In this document: piece after piece, positions 57,419 through 64,000 of the stretch
How positions within the stretch are numbered: position 1 is the stretch's first letter
How the letters are laid out: each line of letters starts with the position of its first letter
NCBI RefSeq assembly: GCF_015024225.1
Contig: NZ_JACJGM010000010.1
Location: 62,001 to 126,000 of the forward strand
Direction of reading: 5' to 3'
DNA length: 64,000 bases
Source: Nocardioides lijunqiniae
GTDB taxonomy: Bacteria; Actinomycetota; Actinomycetes; Propionibacteriales; Nocardioidaceae
Made by a program: the position numbers and the translations under genes
Notes under the pieces: model-generated
What the model was told of the DNA's origin: nothing
Database searches by the model: none
Seen by the model: the letters and a program-made list of their open reading frames with translations, nothing else

Positions 57419-58765
57419 ATGGCGCACGACTCGGGAGGACCTCCGGTACGCCGGCGGAAGAAGCGCAGGAGCGGAGGCACCCGCGGCATCGCCGCGGTCG
57501 GCGTCGCGGTCCTGGCCACCAGCCTGCTGGCGGCGTGCTCGGGAGACTCCGGCAAGCCCACGCTCAACTGGTACGTCAACCCCGACGGGGTGGAGACGCT
57601 GACCAAGCTGGCGGAGCAGTGCAGCACCGACGACTACGACATCGAGATCCAGCTCCTGCCCTCGGGCGCCACCGACCAGCGCACCCAGCTGGCCCGGCGC
57701 CTGGCGGCCAAGGACTCCTCGACCGACCTGATGAGCCTCGACCCCGTGTTCGTCGCGGAGTTCGCCAACGCCAACTGGCTCGAGGAGCTGCCGCAGGACG
57801 CCGCCAGCACCGCCACCGACGAGGACGTGCTCGAGGGAGCCGCCGACACGGTCAAGTGGGACGAGGGCGTTTACGCCTTCCCGCAGTGGGCCAACACCCA
57901 GGTCCTCTGGTACCGCAAGTCCCTCGCCGAGGCGGCCGGCCTCGACATGACCAAGCCCGTCACCTGGGACCAGGTCATCGAGGCCGCGGCCGACAACGAG
58001 GGCACCGTCGGCGTGCAGGCCAACAAGTACGAGGCCTACGTCGTGTGGATCAACGCCCTCATCCAGGGCGCCGGCGGCGACATCATCAGCGACAACGAGA
58101 AGGGCAAGGACGCCTCGGTCGACATCGACTCCGAGGCCGGACGCGCCGCAGCCTCGGTGATCCAGAAGCTCGCCGACTCCCCCGCCGCCCAGCCCGACCT
58201 GACGACGTCCAACGAGGGCACCAGCCTGGGGCTGATGTACCCCGCCGAGGGCGCCGGTGAGTTCATGACGAACTGGACGTTCGTCTACAAGAACTACGAG
58301 GGCCTGATCGAGCCCGGCACCATCACGAAGGAGGACTTCGAGGACCTCGGCTGGGCGCGCTACCCCGCCACGGTCGAGGGCGAGGCCTCCAAGCCTCCGA
58401 TCGGAGGCATCGACATCGGGGTGGGTGCCTACTCCGAGAACACCGACTTCGCCCTCGAGGCCGCGGAGTGCGTGACGACCACCGAGGCCCAGGTGGCGCT
58501 CGCGGTCGAGTCCGGCCTGATGCCGGCCCGCAACTCGGCGTACGACGCGCCGGAGCTGAAGGAGGCCTACCCCGCCGATCTGCTCGAGCTGTTCAGCCAG
58601 AGCGTCGACGAGGGCGGTCCGCGGCCCAAGAGCGCCTACTACGCCACCATCTCCGCCGCGGTCCAGAGTGTCTGGCACTCCCCGCGGACGGTCGACCCCG
58701 GCTCGACTCCTGAGGAGTCGGCGCGCTTCCTGAAGGACGTCCTCGAAGGGAAGGCACTCCTGTGA
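57419..58765 (+). CDS. lpqY: Trehalose-type ABC importer, substrate-binding lipoprotein
   Basis: 448 residues. A basic N-terminus leads to a signal peptide with lipobox (SLLAACSGD). The mature part opens LNWYVNPDGVETLTKLAEQC and continues IQLLPSGATDQRTQLARRLA followed by AKDSSTDLMSLDPVFVAEFA, which closely follows LpqY, the trehalose-binding protein of mycobacteria, as I recall it. It should deliver trehalose or a related alpha-disaccharide to SugAB. GGAGGGA precedes ATG 57419 and decides it over the GTG at 57389. The stop overlaps the next gene in GTGA. Confidence 0.8.
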   Translation: MAHDSGGPPVRRRKKRRSGGTRGIAAVGVAVLATSLLAACSGDSGKPTLNWYVNPDGVETLTKLAEQCSTDDYDIEIQLLPSGATDQRTQLARRLAAKDSSTDLMSLDPVFVAEFANANWLEELPQDAASTATDEDVLEGAADTVKWDEGVYAFPQWANTQVLWYRKSLAEAAGLDMTKPVTWDQVIEAAADNEGTVGVQANKYEAYVVWINALIQGAGGDIISDNEKGKDASVDIDSEAGRAAASVIQKLADSPAAQPDLTTSNEGTSLGLMYPAEGAGEFMTNWTFVYKNYEGLIEPGTITKEDFEDLGWARYPATVEGEASKPPIGGIDIGVGAYSENTDFALEAAECVTTTEAQVALAVESGLMPARNSAYDAPELKEAYPADLLELFSQSVDEGGPRPKSAYYATISAAVQSVWHSPRTVDPGSTPEESARFLKDVLEGKALL

Positions 58766-59703
58766 GCACCGTGACCGCTCCCGCTCCGGAGGCGAAGCGC
58801 AAGGGCAACGCGCCCGAGACCAGCAGCCGCTCCCGCGCCGAGAACCGGCTCGGGCAGAAGCTCGTCGCGCCGGCGATCTTCGTGATGCTGCTCGTCACGG
58901 CGTTCCCGATGCTGCGCGCGCTCTACCTCTCGGTCTTCAACTACGCGTTGACCGCCCCCGAGGACAAGGAGTTCGTCGGCTTCGGCAACTACGTCACCGC
59001 CCTGACCGACCCGCTGTTCTGGAAGGTCACCGGGATCACCGTGCTCTACATGGTGGTCACGGTGGCCATCGAGCTCGTCATCGGCTTCATCTTCGCGATG
59101 GTGATGCACCGCGTGATCTTCGCCCGAGGGGTCATCCGGACCTCGATCCTGATCCCCTACGGCATCATCACCGTCGTCTCGGGCTTCGCGTGGCAGTTCG
59201 CGTTCAGCTACCAGAACGGCTTCGTGAACTCCTGGATCCCTGGCATGGACCTCCAGTTCAACTGGTTCGGCGAGACCACGCCGGCAGTCGTCGCGATCAT
59301 GGTCTCCGAGATCTGGAAGACCACGCCGTTCATGTCGCTGCTCCTCCTTGCCGGGCTCGCTCAGGTCTCCGAGGACATGCTCGAGGCGGCGAAGGTCGAC
59401 GGTGCCACCTGGTGGCAGCGGCTGTGGAAGGTGATCCTGCCCAACATGCGGGCTGCGATCATGGTCGCCGTCCTCTTCCGCGCGCTCGACGCCTACCGGA
59501 TCTTCGACAACATCTTCGTGATGACGGCGGGCGCGGTGAACACCGAGTCGATCTCGTTCCTCACCTACCGCCAGACGATCGAGCAGTTCCAGCTCGGGAT
59601 GGGCTCGGCCCTGTCCGTCCTGCTCTTCCTCTCGGTACTGCTGATCGCAGCGCTGATCGTGAAGCTGTTCCGAGTCGACCTAGCCCAAGCGCGACAGGAG
59701 TGA
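58762..59703 (+). CDS. sugA: ABC sugar permease, SugA/MalF type
   Basis: 313 residues with a charged cytoplasmic lead (about 1-30) and six membrane helices. The EAA loop reads LEAAKVDGATWWQRLWKVIL, which couples to the ATPase. MLLVTAFPMLRALYLSVFNY marks the first helix. With SugB it forms the translocation channel for the LpqY-bound sugar. GTG 58762 overlaps the lpqY stop by four bases. Seven bases separate it from sugB. Confidence 0.85.
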   Translation: MSTVTAPAPEAKRKGNAPETSSRSRAENRLGQKLVAPAIFVMLLVTAFPMLRALYLSVFNYALTAPEDKEFVGFGNYVTALTDPLFWKVTGITVLYMVVTVAIELVIGFIFAMVMHRVIFARGVIRTSILIPYGIITVVSGFAWQFAFSYQNGFVNSWIPGMDLQFNWFGETTPAVVAIMVSEIWKTTPFMSLLLLAGLAQVSEDMLEAAKVDGATWWQRLWKVILPNMRAAIMVAVLFRALDAYRIFDNIFVMTAGAVNTESISFLTYRQTIEQFQLGMGSALSVLLFLSVLLIAALIVKLFRVDLAQARQE

Positions 59704-59710
59704 TGAGGTC

Positions 59711-60541
59711 ATGAGAAAGCTCGGAACCGCAGTCGGCTGCGTCCTGATCCTGCTCTGGTGCCTGTTGCCGGTCGCCTGGATCATCTCGCTGTCCTTCAAG
59801 TCGCAGACCGCGATCACCAACGGCAGCCCCGGATTCCTCCCGAAGGACGGCGACGGGGCCGGCTGGCAGAACTACACGGACGTCCTCGACAACGAGCAGT
59901 TCCGTCGGGCGATCTTCAACTCCATCGGCATCAGCCTGATCGCCACGCTGCTCTCGGTGATCATCGCGACGCTGGCGGCGTACGCCATCGCCCGCCTGGA
60001 GTTCAAGGGCAAGAAGTTCGTGCTCACGATGGCGCTGGCCATCGCGATGTTCCCCGTGGTGTCGCTGGTCGGTCCGCTGTTCGACATGTGGCGCACGATC
60101 GGGCTCTACGACACCTGGCCCGGCCTGATCATCCCCTACATGTCCTTCACGCTGCCGCTGGCGATCTGGACGCTCTCGGCGTTCTTCCGGGAGATCCCGT
60201 GGGAGCTCGAGCAGGCCGCCCAGGTCGACGGCGCCACGTCGTGGCAGGCCTTCCGCAAGGTGATCGTGCCGCTCGCGGCCCCGGGGGTCTTCACCGCCGC
60301 GATCCTGACGTTCTTCTTCGCGTGGAACGACTTCGTGTTCGGGATCTCGCTCACCTCGACCGAGAGCGCGCGGCCGATCCCGGCGGCGCTGTCGTTCTTC
60401 GTGGGGGCCGACCCGTTCAACCGGCCGGCGTCGCTGCTGGCCGCGGGAGCCGTCGTCTCGACGATCCCGATCATCATCATCGTCCTGATTTTCCAGCGCA
60501 AGATCGTCGCCGGCCTGACCTCCGGCGCAGTGAAGGGTTGA
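59711..60541 (+). CDS. sugB: ABC sugar permease, SugB/MalG type
   Basis: 276 residues with six membrane helices. The EAA loop reads ELEQAAQVDGATSWQAFRKV, followed by IVPLAAPGVFTAAILTFFFA and WNDFVFGISLT, typical of MalG-type permeases. It pairs with SugA. ATG 59711 follows GAGGT closely. Four bases separate the stop from sugC. Confidence 0.87.
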   Translation: MRKLGTAVGCVLILLWCLLPVAWIISLSFKSQTAITNGSPGFLPKDGDGAGWQNYTDVLDNEQFRRAIFNSIGISLIATLLSVIIATLAAYAIARLEFKGKKFVLTMALAIAMFPVVSLVGPLFDMWRTIGLYDTWPGLIIPYMSFTLPLAIWTLSAFFREIPWELEQAAQVDGATSWQAFRKVIVPLAAPGVFTAAILTFFFAWNDFVFGISLTSTESARPIPAALSFFVGADPFNRPASLLAAGAVVSTIPIIIIVLIFQRKIVAGLTSGAVKG

Positions 60542-60545
60542 TCTC

Positions 60546-61817
60546 ATGGCTGCCATCGACATGAAGAACATCGTCAAGAAGTACGGCGACGGGTTCCCCG
60601 CGGTGAACGACGTCAGCATCGACGTCGCCGACGGGGAGTTCATGATCCTGGTCGGGCCGTCCGGCTGCGGGAAGTCCACGCTGCTGCGGATGATCGTGGG
60701 ACTCGAGGACATCACCTCGGGCGACATGATGATCGGGGACCGGCGCGTCAACGACCTGGCGCCCAAGGAGCGCAACCTGGCCATGGTGTTCCAGAACTAC
60801 GCGCTCTACCCCCACCTCACGGTCTACGAGAACATCGCCTTCCCGCTCCGTCTGGCCAAGGCCGACAGCAAGACCGTCGACGAGAAGGTCCGCGCGGCGT
60901 CGAAGACCCTGGAGCTGGACGAGCACCTCGACCGCAAGCCGGCCAACCTCTCGGGTGGTCAGCGCCAGCGGGTCGCCATGGGTCGCGCGATCGTCCGCGA
61001 CGCCGACGCGTTCCTCTTCGACGAGCCGCTGTCGAACCTCGACGCCAAGCTCCGCGGCCAGATGCGCAGCGAGATCGCGCGGCTGCAGAAGAAGCTCGGG
61101 ATCACCACGGTCTACGTCACCCACGACCAGACCGAGGCGATGACGCTGGGCGACCGGGTCGCCGTCCTCAAGCGCGGCATCCTGCAGCAGCTCGCCTCGC
61201 CGCGCGAGCTCTACACCAACCCCGGCAACCTGTTCGTCGCCGGCTTCATCGGCTCCCCGCCGATGAACTTCCTGCCGGCGACGGTCGAGGGCAACATCGT
61301 CGAGCTGCCGTTCGGCAAGGTGGAGATCCCGGCCGACAAGGCCGCCAAGGTGGCCGGGCGCGGCCTGCTCATCGCAGGCATCCGGCCCGAGGCGTTCGAG
61401 GACGCCTCGGTCGTCGACCAGACCCGCCAGGGCTCGACGTTCCGCGCCAAGATCGACCAGGTGGAGTGGCTGGGCAACACCGCCTACGCCTACATCCCCT
61501 TCGAGGCGCCGCCCGAGGTGCTGGAGCAGCTGCAGCAGCTCGAGCGCGACCTCGACGGCGAGACGCTGCGCACCCAGCTGGTCGTCTCCCTCGACGGCTC
61601 CAGCAAGGTCGCCGAGGACGACGACGCCGAGATCTGGGTCGACACCTCGCAGATGCACCTGTTCGACCCGGCCACCGGCGAGAACCTCACCATCGACCTC
61701 GAGCGCGCCGGTCGCGTGCCCGCGCTGGAGCAGGGTCACGACCCCGCCCAGCAGGCCAAGGCCGAGCACGAGGTCGCCGACCAGCAGACCGCCGCCGCGG
61801 AGTCCGCCGACGGCTGA
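60546..61817 (+). CDS. sugC: ABC sugar importer ATPase, SugC/MsmK type
   Basis: 423 residues, about 30 longer than the mycobacterial SugC I recall (393). Walker A is VGPSGCGKST, the signature is LSGGQRQRVAMGRAIV, Walker B is AFLFDEPLSNLDAKLR, and the switch is TVYVTHDQTEAMTLG. The C-terminal OB/TOBE domains (about 240-380) match the UgpC/MalK group. The extra tail (about 385-423) is Ala/Gln/Glu-rich (DPAQQAKAEHEVADQQTAAA). It powers import by LpqY-SugAB. A strong hairpin 24 bases past the stop ends the operon. Confidence 0.88.
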   Translation: MAAIDMKNIVKKYGDGFPAVNDVSIDVADGEFMILVGPSGCGKSTLLRMIVGLEDITSGDMMIGDRRVNDLAPKERNLAMVFQNYALYPHLTVYENIAFPLRLAKADSKTVDEKVRAASKTLELDEHLDRKPANLSGGQRQRVAMGRAIVRDADAFLFDEPLSNLDAKLRGQMRSEIARLQKKLGITTVYVTHDQTEAMTLGDRVAVLKRGILQQLASPRELYTNPGNLFVAGFIGSPPMNFLPATVEGNIVELPFGKVEIPADKAAKVAGRGLLIAGIRPEAFEDASVVDQTRQGSTFRAKIDQVEWLGNTAYAYIPFEAPPEVLEQLQQLERDLDGETLRTQLVVSLDGSSKVAEDDDAEIWVDTSQMHLFDPATGENLTIDLERAGRVPALEQGHDPAQQAKAEHEVADQQTAAAESADG

Positions 61818-61841
61818 TCCCCCGGTCCGCTCGTACGCACG

Positions 61842-61877
61842 CGGAGCCCGGTCGCCCCTCGGGGTGGCCGGGCTCCG
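61842..61877 (+). terminator. Terminator of the lpqY-sugABC operon
   Basis: CGGAGCCCGG and CCGGGCTCCG form a ten-base-pair perfect stem, and CCCC/GGGG pair again inside the loop. It starts 24 bases past the sugC stop and lacks a U-tract. Confidence 0.7.
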
Positions 61878-61893
61878 GTGCGTCCGGGGGGCC

Positions 61894-61963
61894 GTGAGTT
61901 TCACCGGGTACCCGGTGAAACTCACGCTTCCGGTACGAAGCTTCGTGCGGGAAGCGCGAGTTT
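61894..61963. repeat. Palindromic composite repeat, A-then-B orientation
   Basis: Part A (61894-61925) is a 32-bp perfect palindrome: GTGAGTTTCACCGGGT and its complement, GTAC-centred. Part B (61918-61963) is an inverted repeat, AAACTCACGCTTCC with GGAAGCGCGAGTTT, one mismatch, around the core GAAGCTTC. The centres of A and B are exactly 31 bases apart. It lies in the 209-base convergent gap between sugC and the AbiEi/DUF559 gene and is the mirror image of the copy at 63066-63134. Confidence 0.85.
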
Positions 61964-62026
61964 CGTGACGGCGCTGGGACGTGAGTGACTCGGACGAGCC
62001 GGGGCGGCCACCGACTGGCCGTGGCG

Positions 62027-62965
62027 TCACGCAGCTCGGAACAGGAGCCGACGGAGCCGCTGGACCAGCCGGTCGGGGCGATCGAGATCGCTCCAGATGG
62101 GCCTGATCATGCGGAAGCCGGTGACCTCTCGCAGTCGGTCCTCCCGCACCTTCTCGGCGAAGACAGCGTCAGCCGGCGACTGGCCAGGCTTGAGCAGACG
62201 GTCGTACTTGACCTTGCCGTCGAACTCGGCCATCACTCCCAGCTCCGGCCAGACGGCGTCGACGATGCCCACTAGGACGTCGCCGTCCCGGACCTCCCAC
62301 TGGAGGACCGGGCGCGGCAGCCCCGCCCTCCACAGGAGGTAGAGGAACCGACTCTCACCGACCGACTCGGCTCCGGCGTCCGCCAGCCTGAGGACCATGC
62401 GTACGGCCAGCGTGCGCGGCGACCTCTGCAGCTCGACGTACCGCGCCTCCAGCTCCTCGACCGTGGTCAACCTCTGGTGCAGGTACCAGTTGGCCAGGAC
62501 GAGCCCCGCCTCGGTGCTCAGCAGGTTGCAGCAGTCGAGCACGGTGCGGGTCGGTGTCGTGTGCCACCCCTCCGGGGAACGACTGAGATCAGGCACTCGC
62601 AGCGATCCCTCGTGGTGGACGATGCCGGCATGTCGGCGGCCACCACCGGCCAGGTGGGTGAGATGCACGGACCGTAGGTCGTGACCCCAGTCAGGTGCGC
62701 CGTCCGCGATCGCCTGGGAGGTGTGCGACACCGCCACGTGCTCTCCGTACAACGCCTGGACGGCACGGGTGTGCACCCGGTGGCGTTGCGGACCGGACAG
62801 CGCCCCCCACGCGGCGCGGGACGCATAGACGCCGTGCCGGATGCGCACGAGCTCCCCGCGCTTGACCATGCGCGCCAACGCGTTGTCGTCGATCCCGCAC
62901 GCCAGCGCGTCGCGCCTCAGGAGGAAGCCCTGGGCCACGTCTGTCCCCATCAGATCGCTCAGCAT
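62027..62965 (-). CDS. AbiEi-like N-terminal / DUF559 (Vsr-like) C-terminal protein
   Basis: 312 residues. The N-terminal winged helix QGFLLRRDALACGIDDNALA followed by RMVKRGELVRIRHGVYA is of the AbiEi antitoxin type. The middle (about 90-170) contains HHEGSLRVPDLSRSPEGWHT, and the C-terminal DUF559/endonuclease-like fold carries WPELGVMAEFDGKVKYDR, whose E, D and K fit a PD-(D/E)XK-type metal site; EDRLREVTGFRMIRPIWSDL completes the domain. The class is abundant in actinobacteria and its function is not settled. No partner toxin gene is adjacent. ATG 62965 is preferred; a GTG at 63001 is also in frame. Inverted palindromic repeats flank the gene on both sides. Confidence 0.75.
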   Translation of the reverse strand: MLSDLMGTDVAQGFLLRRDALACGIDDNALARMVKRGELVRIRHGVYASRAAWGALSGPQRHRVHTRAVQALYGEHVAVSHTSQAIADGAPDWGHDLRSVHLTHLAGGGRRHAGIVHHEGSLRVPDLSRSPEGWHTTPTRTVLDCCNLLSTEAGLVLANWYLHQRLTTVEELEARYVELQRSPRTLAVRMVLRLADAGAESVGESRFLYLLWRAGLPRPVLQWEVRDGDVLVGIVDAVWPELGVMAEFDGKVKYDRLLKPGQSPADAVFAEKVREDRLREVTGFRMIRPIWSDLDRPDRLVQRLRRLLFRAA

Positions 62966-63065
62966 GGGTACGACGTTGCCCGCATCGCGCCGCGGCCGCA
63001 CCCGACTCGCACGCGCCTGTGGATACAGCGGCGAGGCGCGACCCCACGCGACACAGCACCCGCAC

Positions 63066-63134
63066 GAAACTCACGCTTCCGGGGTGAAGCTTCATGCGGG
63101 AAGCGTGAGTTTCACCGGGTACCCGGTGAAACTC
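63066..63134. repeat. Palindromic composite repeat, B-then-A orientation
   Basis: Part B (63066-63113) has perfect 15-base arms GAAACTCACGCTTCC and GGAAGCGTGAGTTTC around GAAGCTTC (63086-63093). Part A (63107-63134) is a 28-bp perfect palindrome, GAGTTTCACCGGGT and its complement. The centres are 31 bases apart, as at 61.9 kb, but the order is reversed, so the two copies face each other across the AbiEi/DUF559 gene. The DUF1707 gene ends 25 bases away. Confidence 0.85.
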
Positions 63135-63158
63135 CTCGACCAGCGCGGGCGCCGCGGC

Positions 63159-63812
63159 TCAGTGCAGCCGGTGCCGGTGGGTGGGGCGGGGGTCGGAGCG
63201 AGGCTTGCGCTCGACGTTGACGCCGCCCCAGAAGGCGAAGCCGCGGATGCGCACGGTGGGTGAGTCGGCGTCGAGCTCGGGGTCGACCAGGCCGGAGGGA
63301 CCGTGGTAGCCGCCCATGAAGCCGGTGCCCTCGACGACGACGTGCGTGTGCGGGCCGACGATGACGTTGGCGCCGCCCATGATCGCGTTGATGGTGATGG
63401 TGACCTCCCGGGCGGCGTACGTCGCGTGGCGCAGGTCCAGGTTGGCGCCGCCCATGAGGCAGAGGATGGTGAGCTGCTCGGGCACCGTCCACACGCCGGA
63501 GCGGTCCACCCCGCTCATCACGGCGAAGTGGCGCTCCTCGCGCGGCCCGCCCGGGGTGACCAGCGACGCCGCCGCGCCCGTCGACGGCGCCTTCATCGCG
63601 TCGCGGTGCGCCGGGAGGTCGGCGGTGATGGGCACCAGGTCGGCGTAGGTCTTCGCGGCGTACGTCGCCTCGAGCCGCTCGTCGAGCTCGGCCAGGTCGA
63701 TCCGGCCGTCGCCGGCCGCGTCGCGCAGCATCTCCGCGACCTGGTGGCGCTCGGCGTCGGACACGCGCAGCCGACCCGGGTCCTCGTCGCTGCGCTCGAC
63801 CTCACCCGTCAT
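63159..63812 (-). CDS. DUF1707 / LiaF-like C-terminal protein
   Basis: 217 residues. The N-terminal DUF1707 segment (RLRVSDAERHQVAEMLRDAA followed by GDGRIDLAELDERLEATYAA) is a short actinobacterial domain. The C-terminal part (about 95-205) repeats MGGANLDLRHA, MGGANVIVGPHTHV and WGGVNVERKP, the beta-helix-like pattern of LiaF/cell-wall-active antibiotic response proteins. No transmembrane helix is present. A role in envelope-stress sensing is suggested by family only. The start has TAGCAT six bases upstream, whose TAG is the stop of the preceding gene. Confidence 0.8.
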   Translation of the reverse strand: MTGEVERSDEDPGRLRVSDAERHQVAEMLRDAAGDGRIDLAELDERLEATYAAKTYADLVPITADLPAHRDAMKAPSTGAAASLVTPGGPREERHFAVMSGVDRSGVWTVPEQLTILCLMGGANLDLRHATYAAREVTITINAIMGGANVIVGPHTHVVVEGTGFMGGYHGPSGLVDPELDADSPTVRIRGFAFWGGVNVERKPRSDPRPTHRHRLH

Positions 63813-63818
63813 GACCGC

Positions 63819-63824
63819 ATGCTA
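63819..63824 (-). promoter_or_regulatory. -10 element built on the stop codon of the upstream ABC ATPase gene
   Basis: On the minus strand TAGCAT lies six bases before ATG 63812. Its TAG (63822-63824) is the stop codon of the upstream gene. This is the third such case in the window. Confidence 0.5.
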
Positions 63825-64000
63825 CGACGCGACCACCAGCACCGGCGACGGCGCGATCTCGAGCCGCACCCGGTCGCCCACCGCGAGGTCGGCCGCGGCG
63901 CTGCTCGCGAGCTGGGCGACGACGAGGGTGCCGTCGTCGAGCTCCACGCTGGCCCGGGTGACCGGGCCGAGGAAGCCCACCGAGACGATCCGACCGTGGC
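63822..64000 (-). CDS. C-terminal TOBE end of an ABC transporter ATP-binding protein (partial)
   Basis: The last 58 codons or so are present on the minus strand, running off the window edge. The tail begins near GRIVSVGFLGPVTRASVELD and ends GDRVRLEIAPSPVLVVAS. This beta-rich segment is a TOBE_2 domain like that of iron, sulfate or polyamine importer ATPases (FbpC, CysA, PotA). The ATPase core and partners are outside the window, so the substrate is unknown. Its TAG stop is shared with the -10 of the DUF1707 gene. Confidence 0.65.
   Translation of the reverse strand, partial: HGRIVSVGFLGPVTRASVELDDGTLVVAQLASSAAADLAVGDRVRLEIAPSPVLVVAS

Overview
The window is very GC-rich, densely coding DNA from an actinobacterium, most likely Nocardioides or a close relative in the Propionibacteriales. 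This rests on family content seen in the sequence: tandem GAF-ANTAR proteins, a mycothiol-dependent-type DinB protein, a DUF3558 lipoprotein, an LpqY-SugABC-type trehalose importer, and a glpD / TetR / AGPS-like / diacylglycerol kinase block whose order matches my recollection of Mycobacterium tuberculosis Rv2249c-Rv2252. No rRNA, tRNA, CRISPR array, prophage or insertion sequence was found.

Layout. 1-9 kb: the end of a FadH-like reductase, a 2085-residue secreted lamin-tail/metallophosphoesterase protein, a PatB-type PLP enzyme and UDP-glucose dehydrogenase. 9-25 kb: a regulator-rich stretch with an HTH/DUF2975 pair, a GH1 glucosidase divergent from a pirin-like protein, hemolysin III with a SigK-like sigma factor, two GAF-ANTAR proteins, two LuxR proteins, a frameshifted ECF sigma factor with its YCII partner, the G3P/lipid block, and a SigG-like sigma factor with a DinB protein. 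25-42 kb: an MFS pump, a quinone oxidoreductase, a beta-propeller lipoprotein, succinate-semialdehyde dehydrogenase, an M4 protease, a large LuxR ATPase, a class B penicillin-binding protein, an SGNH lipase, MerR divergent from a thioredoxin-reductase-like enzyme, and a DEAD-box helicase. 42-48 kb: a three-gene envelope/ESX-like cassette behind glmS and a small HU-like gene. 48-57 kb: xseAB, DUF4245, an ArsB-like permease, a TOBE-modABC operon, glpX and two alpha/beta hydrolases. 57-64 kb: lpqY-sugABC, an AbiEi/DUF559 protein bracketed by inverted palindromic repeats, a DUF1707 protein and the end of an ABC ATPase.

Expression logic. At least sixteen genes carry a -10-like hexamer ending 6-7 nt before the start codon, with no evident ribosome binding site, so leaderless transcription looks common. 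Tight operons use 1- or 4-base stop/start overlaps. Three times the TAG stop of one gene supplies the first three bases of the next gene's -10.

The most interesting unexplained material is a family of perfect palindromes with a 31-bp internal geometry. It occurs three times; two copies face each other around the DUF559-type gene. Other items worth attention are a TetR operator that contains both divergent start codons, two separate tandem intergenic hairpin repeats, and the ESX-like cassette.
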